Made by a program: the position numbers and the translations under genes | Notes under the pieces: generated by a model | Database searches by the model: none | What the model saw: the letters and a program-made list of their open reading frames with translations, nothing else | What the model was told of the DNA's origin: nothing | From: Ornithodoros turicata | Taxonomy: Eukaryota; Arthropoda; Arachnida; Ixodida; Argasidae | Length of the DNA stretch: 64,000 bases | Reading direction: 5' to 3' | NCBI RefSeq assembly: GCF_037126465.1 | Contig: NC_088201.1 | Coordinates: forward strand, 26,954,550 to 27,018,549 | In this document: positions 50,201 through 62,200 of the stretch, piece after piece | Layout of the letters: every line of letters starts with the position of its first letter | How positions within the stretch are numbered: the stretch's first letter is position 1

Positions 50201-51076
50201 GCACAGAGCTGCCACCTTCGAGCAGGCAGACAGAATCTTCTCCCAAAATCCCCCTCCCGCACCTTTCTTCACGGGGAAACTTCGCCAAACACCCTGGCGG
50301 TTACCGTGGTACGGGGAGCACCCCAATGAAGGCTATTGAGGAATGCTCGCATGTTGTCTCTGGTGGGTACTTCTCTTGGGCTACCCAAATCCCAGAGCAA
50401 GAGGTACTGCACACCCTCCCTCTCCTGTGCCACCATCATTTCTCCCTTCCCTCTTTCACCCTCCCCTCTTTTCCCTCCCTGGGTGCACAGAGCTGCCACC
50501 TTCGAGCAGGCAGACAGAATCTTCTCCCAAAATCCCCCTCCCGCACCTTTCTTCACGGGGAAACTTCGCCAAACACCCTGGCGGTTACCGTGGTACGGGG
50601 AGCACCCCAATGAAGGCTATTGAGGAATGCTCGCATGTTGTCTCTGGTGGGTACTTCTCTTGGGCTACCCAAATCCCAGAGCATGAGGGACTGCACCCCC
50701 CCCTCTCTCCTGTGTCACCATCATCTCTCCCCTCCCTCTTTCACCCTCCCTGGGTGCACCGTGCTGCTACCCTGAGCAGGCTGACCAGAACCTTCCCCCA
50801 GCACATTTTCTTTGGGCGCACCGAGCCGCCACCCCTGAGCAGGGTGACTGCCCCCAACATCATTCCCGCCCCGCACCATTTCTCTGCTGTATCAGTATCG
50901 TCCTTCCCCTCCCTCCGTTTTCCCCCTCCCTTGGTGCAACAAGCCGTAACCCAGAGCAGGCTAACTGCATCTTTCCCCAAACATCATCATCACTGATCAA
51001 ATGTTGGACAGGGTAACTTCGTCAGTCATTCTGGCTGTTACTGTGGTACAGGGAGCATCCCTCAATAGCCTTCATT
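47251..51076. mobile_element. 284-bp tandem array bounded by 24-bp inverted repeats (MITE-derived minisatellite)
   Basis: Thirteen head-to-tail units begin at AATGAAGGCTAYTGAGG near 47,251, 47,591, 47,841, 48,096, 48,379, 48,632, 48,906, 49,190, 49,474, 49,758, 50,042, 50,326 and 50,610. The six from 48,906 to 50,610 are exactly 284 bp and nearly identical; earlier units are 250-340 bp and more varied, and the last is degenerate. The whole is framed by AATGAAGGCTACTGAGGG...(47,251-47,274) and its inverse ...CCCTCAATAGCCTTCATT (51,053-51,076), matching at 23 of 24 positions. Unit junctions (GGGAGCAYCC then AATGAAGG) look like a truncated right TIR joined to a left TIR. The plus strand is strikingly C/T-rich (CTCCCTCTTTCACCCTCCC). 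Long open frames of 95-184 codons recur with the period, but 284 is not a multiple of three and they have no family signature, so I do not call them genes. Confidence 0.88.
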
Positions 51077-52354
51077 CTTCAGTAGCCTTCAAAAACTTCT
51101 GTTCCTGTCGCCTGGCTTCGAACTGTGAAGATTTTATAAGTGTGCATAATTTTTAGTGGTACACAGTTGTGCAGCTGAACGGCAGCATTATCAATAATCC
51201 AGAAACAGCTGTCTAGTGCTGGTATGGTGATGTTTATATATTAGACTAATTTACTATGGTGAAGCTATTGAGCTTTGGATTTTCTCTGTCGCATAGTTTA
51301 TTTGCTTTCCACTAAGCTTGCAGTTTTTAGAACACCATGCCAGCCACTCGAACTCTGCCTATGTGCACGCTGCTGATGATATCCCAATAAAGCTGAAACA
51401 GCTGTGCAGTGTGCACATATAGATATGCACAGGAATCAGCTAATTTATGCTTTTGTGTACCTGTGTGGTCAAGCTACCCCTAAAACAGCCAAACAAACAA
51501 TGCTCCTAGCTCCTGGGTTACAAGAGAGGCTGTTACATGAAATCTGCTCCTATGTGCCTAGTCTGCCTTTCACATCCCAAACATACTAATGCCAGCCGAG
51601 CAATAGGAGGGACTGCCTTAACACCATCAATGTGACCCTACTATTCATTATCTTTCAACTGACCCAATTACAAAGACTGAAAACATGCAAAAAAAGCATA
51701 ACATTTGTGCGAAACTTCGTTCCCTATCATACTACATTTCATTTCCATCAAACTGTAAAATATACAAAATAGAGTACATACAGACAAGATTTTTGTGTTG
51801 CATGTCCTTATGTACAAATTGCTATGGACGTCACATGTATTATCACATGCGCACCTTTCTCTTCACACTTACTTCTGCAGTAAATATGACTAGCTAAATC
51901 AAACAAGATATATAATCAACATACCACACGTACCAGTAGTACTAATCAGACATATATTTGGAAAATACTGTTTCCCTTGGCACTTTGCAAGTTTCACATA
52001 TAGCATACAGGCATTCAAAATTTATCTTCAGGGGTGCAGACATACAGCTGCACAGTATACATCACTGTTCTTCTAACAGCGCAAAGGACAGTGGTGCAGC
52101 GTGATTATGAGCAGAAAGGCACAGTATATTGGATGGTTTAGTTTCGCTGCTACTGAGTGTGCTTTGTCATCTGCTGGATCAAACGAATTATGCACATTGG
52201 TGTTTTATAATATGATATAACAGGGATAGAATCATAAAGCTCATACTTGAGTACTTTGAAATCTTTATAGTAGTCTGAAAATGCTGTATTCAATCATAGT
52301 GCTATCTAAAAATTGTACAAGTGCGAGAAGGTGTAGAGCTTGTTGGTTGGTACA
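51077..52354. other. Intergenic stretch, nothing recognised
   Basis: A/T-rich sequence just right of the 284-bp array. Apart from an extra copy of TTCAGTAGCCTTC immediately after the array (51,078-51,090), I see no gene, repeat or RNA. Confidence 0.4.
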
Positions 52355-52780
52355 TTGAAATATGATGAAGCAACGCGACAGAGACACACAGACAGAGGAC
52401 GCACGCGGACAGCATTACACTAGCAACCAAGTTGACTAGAACAAAACGGCAGCGAGTAACCCGGCAAGTCCCTCGCCACAAAAGCAGTCTCCGTAGGAGA
52501 TAGGATTACAGATCGCTGGGTCACATTATTCTTGGAGAAGGCACCCTTCTCGGCGTGGGCAGGAAATAGTTGAAGCGACTCTCATTGCCCTCTTCCAGAA
52601 TAATGTGAGCCAGCAATCCGTAATCTCCTACGGAGACTCCTTTTGTGGCGAGGGACTTGCCAGGTTAGTCGTTGCCGTTTTGTTCTAATAAACTCGGTTG
52701 CTAGCGTAACGTCCATGTGTCCATGTCCAGTGTCCATGTGCGTCCTCTGTCAGTGTCTCCGTTGCCTCATCATGTTTCAA
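52355..52780. mobile_element. Foldback element with about 190-bp inverted arms
   Basis: The left arm (52,355-52,543) is the inverse of the right arm (52,586-52,780), with a spacer of about 42 bp. Shared blocks are TTGAAAYATGATGARGCAACG at the ends, CAGAGGACGCAC, CTAGCAACC, AGAACAAAACGGCA, GGCAAGTCCCTCGCCACAAAAG, GTCTCCGTAGGAGATNNGGATT and CACATTATTCT. Identity by eye is about 80%. There is no coding capacity. The GGACAGCATTNNNNTAGCAACC block also occurs in the foldback at 57,773-57,986, so the two are related. A transcript would form a long hairpin. Confidence 0.8.
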
Positions 52781-53211
52781 GAAAAATTGTAAACCTTTAC
52801 TATATAAACAGTGAAGATAACAAGAACTGAAACAGGTATGACAAGCATCGGCATCACACAGTTAAATATGTACATCTGTTAATAGCACTCCTTAATTTGG
52901 CCTACCTTTTGCTTTTTTACTTTTGCTTGTTTGATGTTAAAAGGATGCAGCACCAAACTGCCAAAAACAGAATGCAGACATGCGAAACTACTAAAAATTT
53001 AAAATATATTGACCTTTTACACTCTGAAGTAGAGCAGTCAGTTGGATATCACTAGAAATAATAATAAAAAAATTGCAGGACAGCATCAGGTTCGAACATG
53101 TGCGCACATCACAACCTGTCAGTGACCATGCCATGAACCACACAGCCTATTCAGCTTGTAGTAAATGCAGTCCGAGTTTAAAGCACAGTAGACGTGGGTG
53201 CTTTCACAACG

Positions 53212-56200
53212 TTAGCAGCACTTCGCTTTAGGTTTCGCATTTTCATTCAGCTGGATCTTCAGCTGTGGCTTGGAAGGACCAGCTTGTCTGTTGACCCGGG
53301 ATGCTAGAAAGTAGGGGTGCCAAGTGGAATAAAAGTAAATTTCAAGGTTCTAAAGAAACATGCATGCATTGAAGCAAAAACCTGCTTGCACATGCTCTTT
53401 CCCCTCGTACATGTGACATGCTACATGTTGCCAGACAGCAACCTCAATGTTTGGCGACTAACAAATATGAGGCCCTGGTCAAACAGTATCAAGGCTAGAT
53501 TTATGCTTCAAAGTGCACAAAATACCTACAAATTTGACTCTTCGTCACCATCGAAGCAGTCCTCTTTGGAAACCATACACCTAGCACAGTACTGTTTCCA
53601 CTGGCCAGAACATTTTTTAGACTCTTCTTTGTAAAGACCAAAGAGGTGTCCCGTCACATTCGCTTGAATCTCCCGAACATTCTTAACTTTTCCTTTCAAC
53701 TGCATTTTGCTTTTGTACAATTTTTATCAGTGCTTCTTCTGTCACTTCTTTTGCGACCTTCTGGAAATTTTCCCTTTTCCAAAAATCAAAATGCAGTTGA
53801 AAGGAAACAATTTCAGGACATTCCGGAGATTCAGACGAATGTAATGAGTAGAGAGTGGATTTCCAGGCACATGCCTTTTCGTTGGGAGTGGTACAGATGA
53901 TGCCTTTTTATGTTCTAAGCACAAATCAGGTCGAAGGAGACCTATTAGTACCCTAATGTTAATGCCTTTTTTGCCTTTTTTTTAAATAGGTGCTGGTAAG
54001 TGCCTAAAGGGGCAATTCTTGCAAGTTCATGTTTATTTCATAGTTTTTGCAACGAAAAACGAGGACACGCTTCGCTACGCTACCTCACAGAATGCAAGTG
54101 TCTCCCCCTGTGACAGAAAGTATATTATTTTTGGCCTGTATTTCTTGTACCCGGTGTAACACCACGTCTGCCCTCGCAGCTGTGCTTAGTGGTGACCATG
54201 GCTGTATAAGCTACTCACAAAGTGTAATTAACTTACAGCTACATCACTATAAAAGTAACGAAGCTACAGGAAAAGTTACTTAGACAGAAACACCCCTCAG
54301 TTAGTTACAGTTACTCGTGAAATGTTATTGAGTTACTTCTCAGTTACTTCCAGTTACTCATTTTCAAGGTTGCACATGTCAAACTTTGACACAACAGTGT
54401 CATATGTAATACTTGTTGAAATCAAACTTCTGAAACAACCCAGAACGTTCTTGGCAGTCAAGCTGATAATGCTGATAAATTTGTTCTTAACACCAGGACA
54501 TTTTTTGAAAGCTGTCATCGGAATCACTCTAACGTTCCACCCCAGGACCTAACACTTGCATGGAAATTCGATTGAGCAAATAACTTTCCTCAGAGTACAA
54601 GTTACTCGAAAAAGTAATAATACAGTTATGGATACACGTTTCAGAAAGTAGTGGGTTACACTAATTAGTAACACAAAAAGTAATTGCTTACAGTAACTCA
54701 ATTACCTTTAATGAGTTACTTTAGAGCTCTGGTGGTAACGCTCCTTCTGTTCCCAACGATATCCCTCACAAGTACCTGTGTTGGTACCGGCATGCATTGT
54801 CAAATCGGTCGACGTCATGAGGTCGTTTTTGGCACGTAGGACAATTAGTGACAGGCAACAGAATTTCACAGCGGAGCACATTGAAATGGTGCTTGTTTTC
54901 TACTGTCTTCACACTTTCAATAAGAAGATGCGTGCACGGTGCTTTGAGTTCAATTTCAAAATAAAGATTGCCATGTGATCAGAGCGGTTTTGTGGACCCC
55001 AAAATCTCCATAGTACGAGGGGTATTCAAGCCAAACCAGGACTTTCTGTCTCCTGAGTGTACAAATGGCTCGCGCTACTTCTTTTTCGTCATTTTCACAC
55101 GCGACAGGCCTCCGCGTTCACCACGTGGTGGTCCAAAGTTTGTGCAAAACAGAAGACACGTGCTGGACAAGATGGCCGACAACGAGGTGAGCGCGCACAT
55201 CGAACAGCAAACTGTCATAAAGTTTCTCGTGAATGAAGCCGTAAAGTCATCTGAAATTCACAGAAGGCTTGAGGCTCAGTATGGCCACGATACACTTAGC
55301 CGCAGCAAAGCGTTTGAGTGGTGCAAACAGTTCCGAGACGGCCGTACATCAGTGCAGGACGATCCCGGCCGGGGCGGCTCAGAGCCCAGTGTCAGAGTTC
55401 CTGAGAACATCCAACTTGTGGAGCGCCTGATCCTCAAGGACCGACGGATAACATGTCTCGAACTGGCTCGAAAGATGGACCCTTCTGTGGGAACGTTGAA
55501 CACTATCATTCATGAACCCCTCCAGTTTTGGAAAGTTAGTGCCCGTTGGGTCCCAAGGCAGCTCTCCGTGTTTGACCAGCAGAGAAGACTGGAAATCTCC
55601 CAAGAGCTAAGGTACCGTTTTCGACACTGAAGGACAGTCATTCCTTGATCGGATCATCACATGCGATGAAACGTGGGTGCACCATTTCACTCCTGAGTCT
55701 AAACCTGCATCAAAACAGTGGAAGCATCCGGGCTCGCCAGCTCCCAAGAAGTTCCGAAGCACCCCGTCTGCGGGTAAGGTCATGGCCATGGTTTTCTGGG
55801 ACAAGGCTGGCATTGTTCATATTGATTTTCTGCCCAGTGGTACCACCATCAATAGTGCATATTACTGCCAGGTTCTCAGGGATGTGCATAAGGCACTGAA
55901 GCAAAAGCGGCCGGGCCTCATCACCAAAGGAGTCCTCCTCCTCCAGGACAATGCACGGCCGCATACCGCGCATCTCACGACACGCACCTTACAGGAACTT
56001 GGCTGGGAGTTGCTGCCACATCCCCCTTACAGTCCAGACCACGCCCCCAGCGATTTCCATCTCTTCGGGCCACTGAAGGCGTTCCTTGGGGGCCGCCACT
56101 TCAGCTGCAACGACGAGGTCAAGAATGCGGTCCGATCATGGCTGCTACGCGTCGGTAAGGATTTCTATGCTGCTGGCATCCAAGCCCTCGTGAAACGCTG

Positions 56201-59200
56201 GGACAAGTGCATTAGTGCAGCTGGAGATTACGTTGAAAAATAAAACTAATTTCTTGCCTGTAAGTTCATTTTACTTTTGCGAAAAATGAAAAGTCCCGGT
56301 TTGACTTGAACACCCCTTTAATGCATTAGCATTACAGTCCTTGCTACGCAGGAATTGCGGCATGGTCTCACTGTCCGCATGGCACGGTGAGTGGAGAGGG
56401 AAGGCGAGGGCGCGTGGAGTGTCGGACGCGGCCACGGCGTCGGCACTCTGCAGTGTAGCGTGCAACTGTGGTGGTTCACAGGTTGAGATGTGTCTGCGTG
56501 GACGCGCCATGCGTTAGGAACGCTGCGCAAAGGAGCGGCGGTGAAAGAAGGCTGCGAGACGGCGTCGCCAAGCTGAAACGGAGTAAGCCAGAAAGACTCG
56601 TTTGGCTGGAAATGCTGTCCTGCATTAGCGTTGTGTAGGGTCGTGTGAAGGGTTGTGTAACGTTTGTGAAGGGTCGTTGAAGGGATGTGTAGCATTGTGA
56701 AGGCGAGTTCCCAAATGGTTTTCAAGTTTTAATGCTAACGCATTTCCAGCTGATCCACCGATGGATCGACCATGATTTTTTTCTTCCTATTTCTTTCGCT
56801 GGCTCTGTGGAATCTTTGCAGTGCAACCGAAGAATGACATCAGAATTTATAATAGAAACATACTTTTTCTGAGCAGCAACTGTCACCGAAGTGCACGCGA
56901 TAGAGTGGTATGTCACCGTAAAACAACCAATGCTGGCAGCATCACTCGTAGTGCTGGTAGTGCAATATTGATCGTGCCTATTCTAAGAAAATTTATGCCT
57001 TTTCTGGCCTTTTTTAGTGCCTCTTTAGGCGCGCCTAAAACTCATGTTTTTAGCGCCTTAAAATCAGCTCTCTAGTAATGAGGCAGCTCTCTGCTGGTTC
57101 AAAAAAAAAAGACTTGAAAAATGACTCCGAAAAATGAAAAATGTTCCTGTCAGTGGAAACAGCACTGGGCTATGTGCATGGCTTCACACCAAAACTGCAA
57201 CCACAAAACTACCTCAATGGTGATTAGGTTTCAAATCTGTAAATATTTAAATTTTTGAAATATAAATCAAGTCTGGTTGTTTCTGATTTGCCCTTGTAGT
57301 TGCTTATAATGTAAGGTTCCTTTTTCACACCCACTTAAAAAAAAATAACCGGTCTTTTTGTTTATACGATAACTATTAGTAATGCTACACGTATCCTAAA
57401 TGTTGATGCACTCACCAATTCCTGTAAATAGTTCCTGAATATTTGTAGACTTCATTGCACTTGTTTCTACAAAAGCAGCATGTATCTGTTCTGCATACGA
57501 TGACCCCACTGAAATGAACATCATAAGACAATGTAATCAAAGGTATACTAATGAGTGTAACACACTTTCTACAACAAATGATGACACCAGCTGTGACAGA
57601 ATACCTCTACTGTATATGGGAGCAGTCTCACTCCTGCAACCAGGATTCAAAAATGAGGAATGCAAAAGCTTCTGCAGGGAAACAGTGGTCACAGCCACCA
57701 CAGAGAAGTTTTCCTGGTCCACGACAACTAGCTTGCTCTAAGTCAATATAATGCAGGAGTGCCGGAACGTGAAGAGTGTGATGGTTGAAATTCGTCGTGG
57801 TAAAACACACAATGCACAAGGACACACACACACACGGTCAGCATTCAACTCTCAACTGAGGTTAATCCAGGAACATTACGAGAACTAGTCTGCAAAGTCA
57901 CAGGCAACAACTGTTTCTGAACAAACCTCGGTTGCTAATTAAATGCTGTCCGTGTGTGCTTTGTCCTTGTGTGTTCTTTTACCATGTCAAATATAATGCG
58001 AAGGAACGGCGCAACGTAAATTGCAGAGGCTGATTTAACAATTAAGACAAACACAGCACCCTCACCAATGCCCAAGGAATGATCAGAATGTCTGAAGATC
58101 TATGTGTGAATATTGTGAATCTCCTGAATGATCCTCAGAATACACTTCCATTTAACCTCATATGCTTGTGTGACAGAAATCTCTAGATTTAAGAAAGTTA
58201 TCTTGGTAACTCTTTCTGCTAATTATAATAGAATAGATGAATGCAACGTCATGAGAATTTATTTCAATCACATAGTAGCCTAGAATTAATCATCTGAAAA
58301 GGGAACCTAGACACGACCATCAACATGTTGCACATTGCTGTGTTATTCTCAACCTCACCACGCAAGTGTAATACTTTTTATTTGCACCTAGCTATGCATT
58401 TAGAATGAAACGACAACAGGATTTTCTCTTTGAATGCAGAGAAGGTTACTGACTCCAAGACTGCTCGAGAAGGAAGCAGCGAAGAAGACAAACATGAAAG
58501 TGGTTAAACAGCATGTACACGTTTATTGATATTGAGGAAACAAGTGCCCCACCGGAGCTCCAAATCCAGAGTGACCTACTGCCGTTGCAAAGAACAATCC
58601 CACCTGAAGGACAGTTGCATGCAGGTTTCTGAGGATTAACGGACCGTGGAACAGAACTTCAGAGGATGCCTGTTTTAATTTTTTTCAAATCATACTCATA
58701 ACCGCGAGTCCTTGGATTCTGTTCGTCGCGGAAAAACGCGGAGAATGCGCGTTCTGAGTTTGGTCATAGAAAAACGCAGATCTGGCATTTTGAAGTGGAA
58801 CACAAACTTTATTTTCTGGCAGGTCAAAGACATTACTTTTTTTTCTCCTTGCAGAAGTAAACAGTGCCACATACTTCGCCATAAATCTGAGATCATACCT
58901 ACACTACAGTACCCGGTCGATCGTAGGAGCCAAGACAAATCTGACAAGAAAACAACAGTACTGACCAGACTGGGGACAGAATTTTTGCGTGCAAGAAACA
59001 TCTTTGCCATGTTTCAATGTTACTGTTCACATGGAGATTTGCAACAGGGCGGGATCATTATGCTGGTGTGAAAGTAGTACTCGTATAATCTTTGTCGTGG
59101 AAAAACGAAAAATATTATAGCATGGAATTTGGATATTTTTGCCATGCAAAGCTAGGATCCCTGCTCATAAGTGTGCATAATTAAAGTGGATACACACTGT

Positions 59201-62200
59201 TATACCTGTTTAAGAAAAGATGAACGGATATAGGAATTACATACAGATAAGACGAACAGCCACCAATTTTGGGCTACACTAACTCGACACCTGTTATGGT
59301 TATGGCCCCGTGGTGCTAAACCACAGATGGGAGAGGTAGCCTGGTGACTGACTTACGGAGAGCTCCAAGGTGCACGAGATGGGAGAAAGAGGCTCTTGTA
59401 ACTGTCTGGAAGGGCAGTCGAGACAAGACTTTCTTTCGAGCGAACAGCATGCTCTGTTTTTTCAGTTTGCTCTATCAAGTTCCGCATTCTGTTAACTGTT
59501 CACAATTATAATCGTTTGTTTGTGACACCTAAGAGTAGTACAAATTATATGTCAGCAATATTTTATGGTGTGACAATCCTTAACAACCTATTTGGCACCA
59601 AAACACAGGACTAAGTGATGAGGACCAATCTATGAGTGACCACAGGCTGAATACTCCACTGAAGAATAATGAGTGCATCATCCGAAGGCATGGCCCTGGG
59701 GAGGCTGAAGCTGAGTGTACTGCACAGCGAGTGTGGAACACCAAAATCACTAACAAGTAGGGGTGTGTGAATCCGAATATTTGAAGTCAAATTGAATATT
59801 AAATCGAATGGGGGGGGAAAAAATTGCTGAATACTGAATCGAATATGGAATATTTGCATAAATTTTACAGTACACCAATGGGATGTCTCTGTCTGTTCTA
59901 ATTCCCTCTAGTCTCGTCTCTGTGCTGCAGTTACGACATGAATTTTATAGTATGTGCCTTTTGCACTAAAAGTTTGCAATTTGTAGGTAAGTGAAGTTTT
60001 TAATTAAGTGAAATTTTTCTGGCGTGTGCAACAGTCACAAGACACGCAATTCTTCTGTGGAAAGTCCCTACTCTATAATTTTGCATGATAGTGTTTCCTG
60101 GTTTTCTACACTTACTGGGGTAATTATCTAGGTTTCAAAATATGATGTCAGGCAGTAGCATGCTACACAGATGAGGCTGTTTCTGAACATCCAAAGGTAA
60201 CTTTTGAAACAAACCAATTGGCATCCCGCCTCAGCCTGAGCTCATCCCGCCTGAGGCTCGTAAGCCTCAGCTTTGCCATGAATGTCCTTTAGTTTATTTG
60301 CTGCAGTGCGTATGTCTCGCCTGGAAAAGTTGCGTTGCTGATATTTTGAACTTCAGGGATGCCTTTAAGACACCCCTTTTTGTTCCTTGGCTGCAGGCAT
60401 TATTCAAGAGTCTTAACTTTCTAAAGGCAACTTCCCAGACATCAAGTCCAAATCCCCCGCCAGCACCACTAAAGTGCATGTGAGAGGGACGCCACCCCTT
60501 CTTCAGGTGAAGTATACACAATTAATTTGGGCTAACATTATCTTATACTAGACACAGATCCACCTATGTTGGTCCTGCAGCACTGGCAATTTCATAAAGC
60601 AGGCTTCACCTCATGCAGGGAAGCATCACGTGAAGCCCACTGTTGGGGTAGTGGTGTCCATATTCAGGGAATAGCCGAATATTCGGAAAAACAAATATTG
60701 GATATTCGATTCGCGAATTGAATACTTCAAGTGATTGATATTCTATTTGAATTCGAGAACTCGAATATTCGCACACACCTACTAACAAGGCGAGCTCCAC
60801 TCTTGAGAAAGCTGATGTCACTGTAGAAGAGCTCTCCAGTTTCATGAAAAGACTACAGGCTAGCAACAGTGAGACAGATAAGATCAATGAAAAAAAAAAG
60901 AATCTCTGCTTCCCAGAGAGAAAACTGAAAAGGAATATGCAATATCTGCATGTTCAGCAGCAGGGCAATATTGCGCTTGGAGAAGAAAAAAGGAACTGGC
61001 TGTCATGAGATATGCTATGTTTTATGTGCACATTCAGAGGCCATTGATCAAAGGACTGTCATAAAATCATTGGTGCAAATGTTGCCATGCCACAACCATG
61101 TATGATCCATTGCGAAGGAAGCCGTCAAAAGAGGAAGACAAAGTCGAAAGTATGAACTTCTTAGCTAGGTGAGGCTCCTATTAAACGACACTACACCTAT
61201 TGGAAGTGATGGGTGCATTGTTGGGAGCAAAGTTAATGAAACAGGCAGGGATCATCGATGGTGAACCAGCTCAACGTACCTGTGGTCTGACCCTGTGGCA
61301 CTGTGCTGGAATCAATCAACAGCATCCAAATGGAAACCCTTGTCCAACATTGTCTGGGTCACTACAATCCAGAATACTCTGTGACTGACATAAGGGGAGC
61401 CCCAAAGTACATGCGATAGGAGACAGGGCCTCTCATAACTATCTGTAGAGGCACACGATACTTGACTTTATTTCAAGTGGGCAGCACACTTTTTTTTTTC
61501 ACTTTGCTCTATCAAACTTTGTATTCTGTTGACTGGTCACAATTACAGCTGTTTGTTTGTGATACCTGAGAGTGTGTGAAGTACTCATCAGTGACATTTT
61601 ATGTAATCACAATCCTCTACAATACCGAAAGTATCTGAACACTTGCTCACAACACACAGCCTTTAATTTCAAGGTGATAATTAAAGTGTGCTGAATCTTT
61701 TGGCTTTGATGACTGCACCCAGACTTCAAGGAATAGCTTTCCATGAATTTTCGTTGTTATCACTGTGGAGTGTTGAAGATCCACAATAACTGTGCTGTGT
61801 GTGTGGAGTGTTTTCTCTATACAGCACAGATATTTAACAGGGTATAACAGACGTGGGCCCATTCCCATCAGGAAATTCAATATATCTGCTATTCCCTTGT
61901 ATGCAGGACTACTAGAAACAGTCTACACTGAACTTGCATGTTACATACGAAGAAGACTCAAATAACCCACGAAAAAGGTGCTGACGCCAGGACTCAAACC
62001 TAGACTCTCTCGATTTCCGGTCAGGGATGCTACCGATACATCACACCAGCATGGCTCTCTCCTGAGTTATACATGCCTCAAGTACAAGGGGGACGGATAT
62101 CTTCCCATTCTCTCTTACATCTTTCTCCCTCACTCATTCAGCTGAAGACTCACCAGATCTCGGAACCTCTCTCCGATGTTCCAGGTCACACTTGTTTCCA

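Noticed and set aside
49207..50996. Serial 184-217-codon Pro/Ser-rich frames and 113-codon minus frames in the 284-bp array
   Set aside because: They repeat with the DNA period and shift frame each unit (284 is not divisible by three). There is no family motif.
53526..53720. 64-codon minus-strand frame near the Rab 3' end
   Set aside because: No Rab or other motif. The true Rab C-terminal exon is at 53,212-53,303 and joins in phase.
58440..58510. Possible plus-strand terminal exon after TTTGAATGCAG encoding an acidic tail
   Set aside because: The acceptor-like sequence and a short acidic frame are not enough. No partner exon was found and it lies inside the Rab intron.
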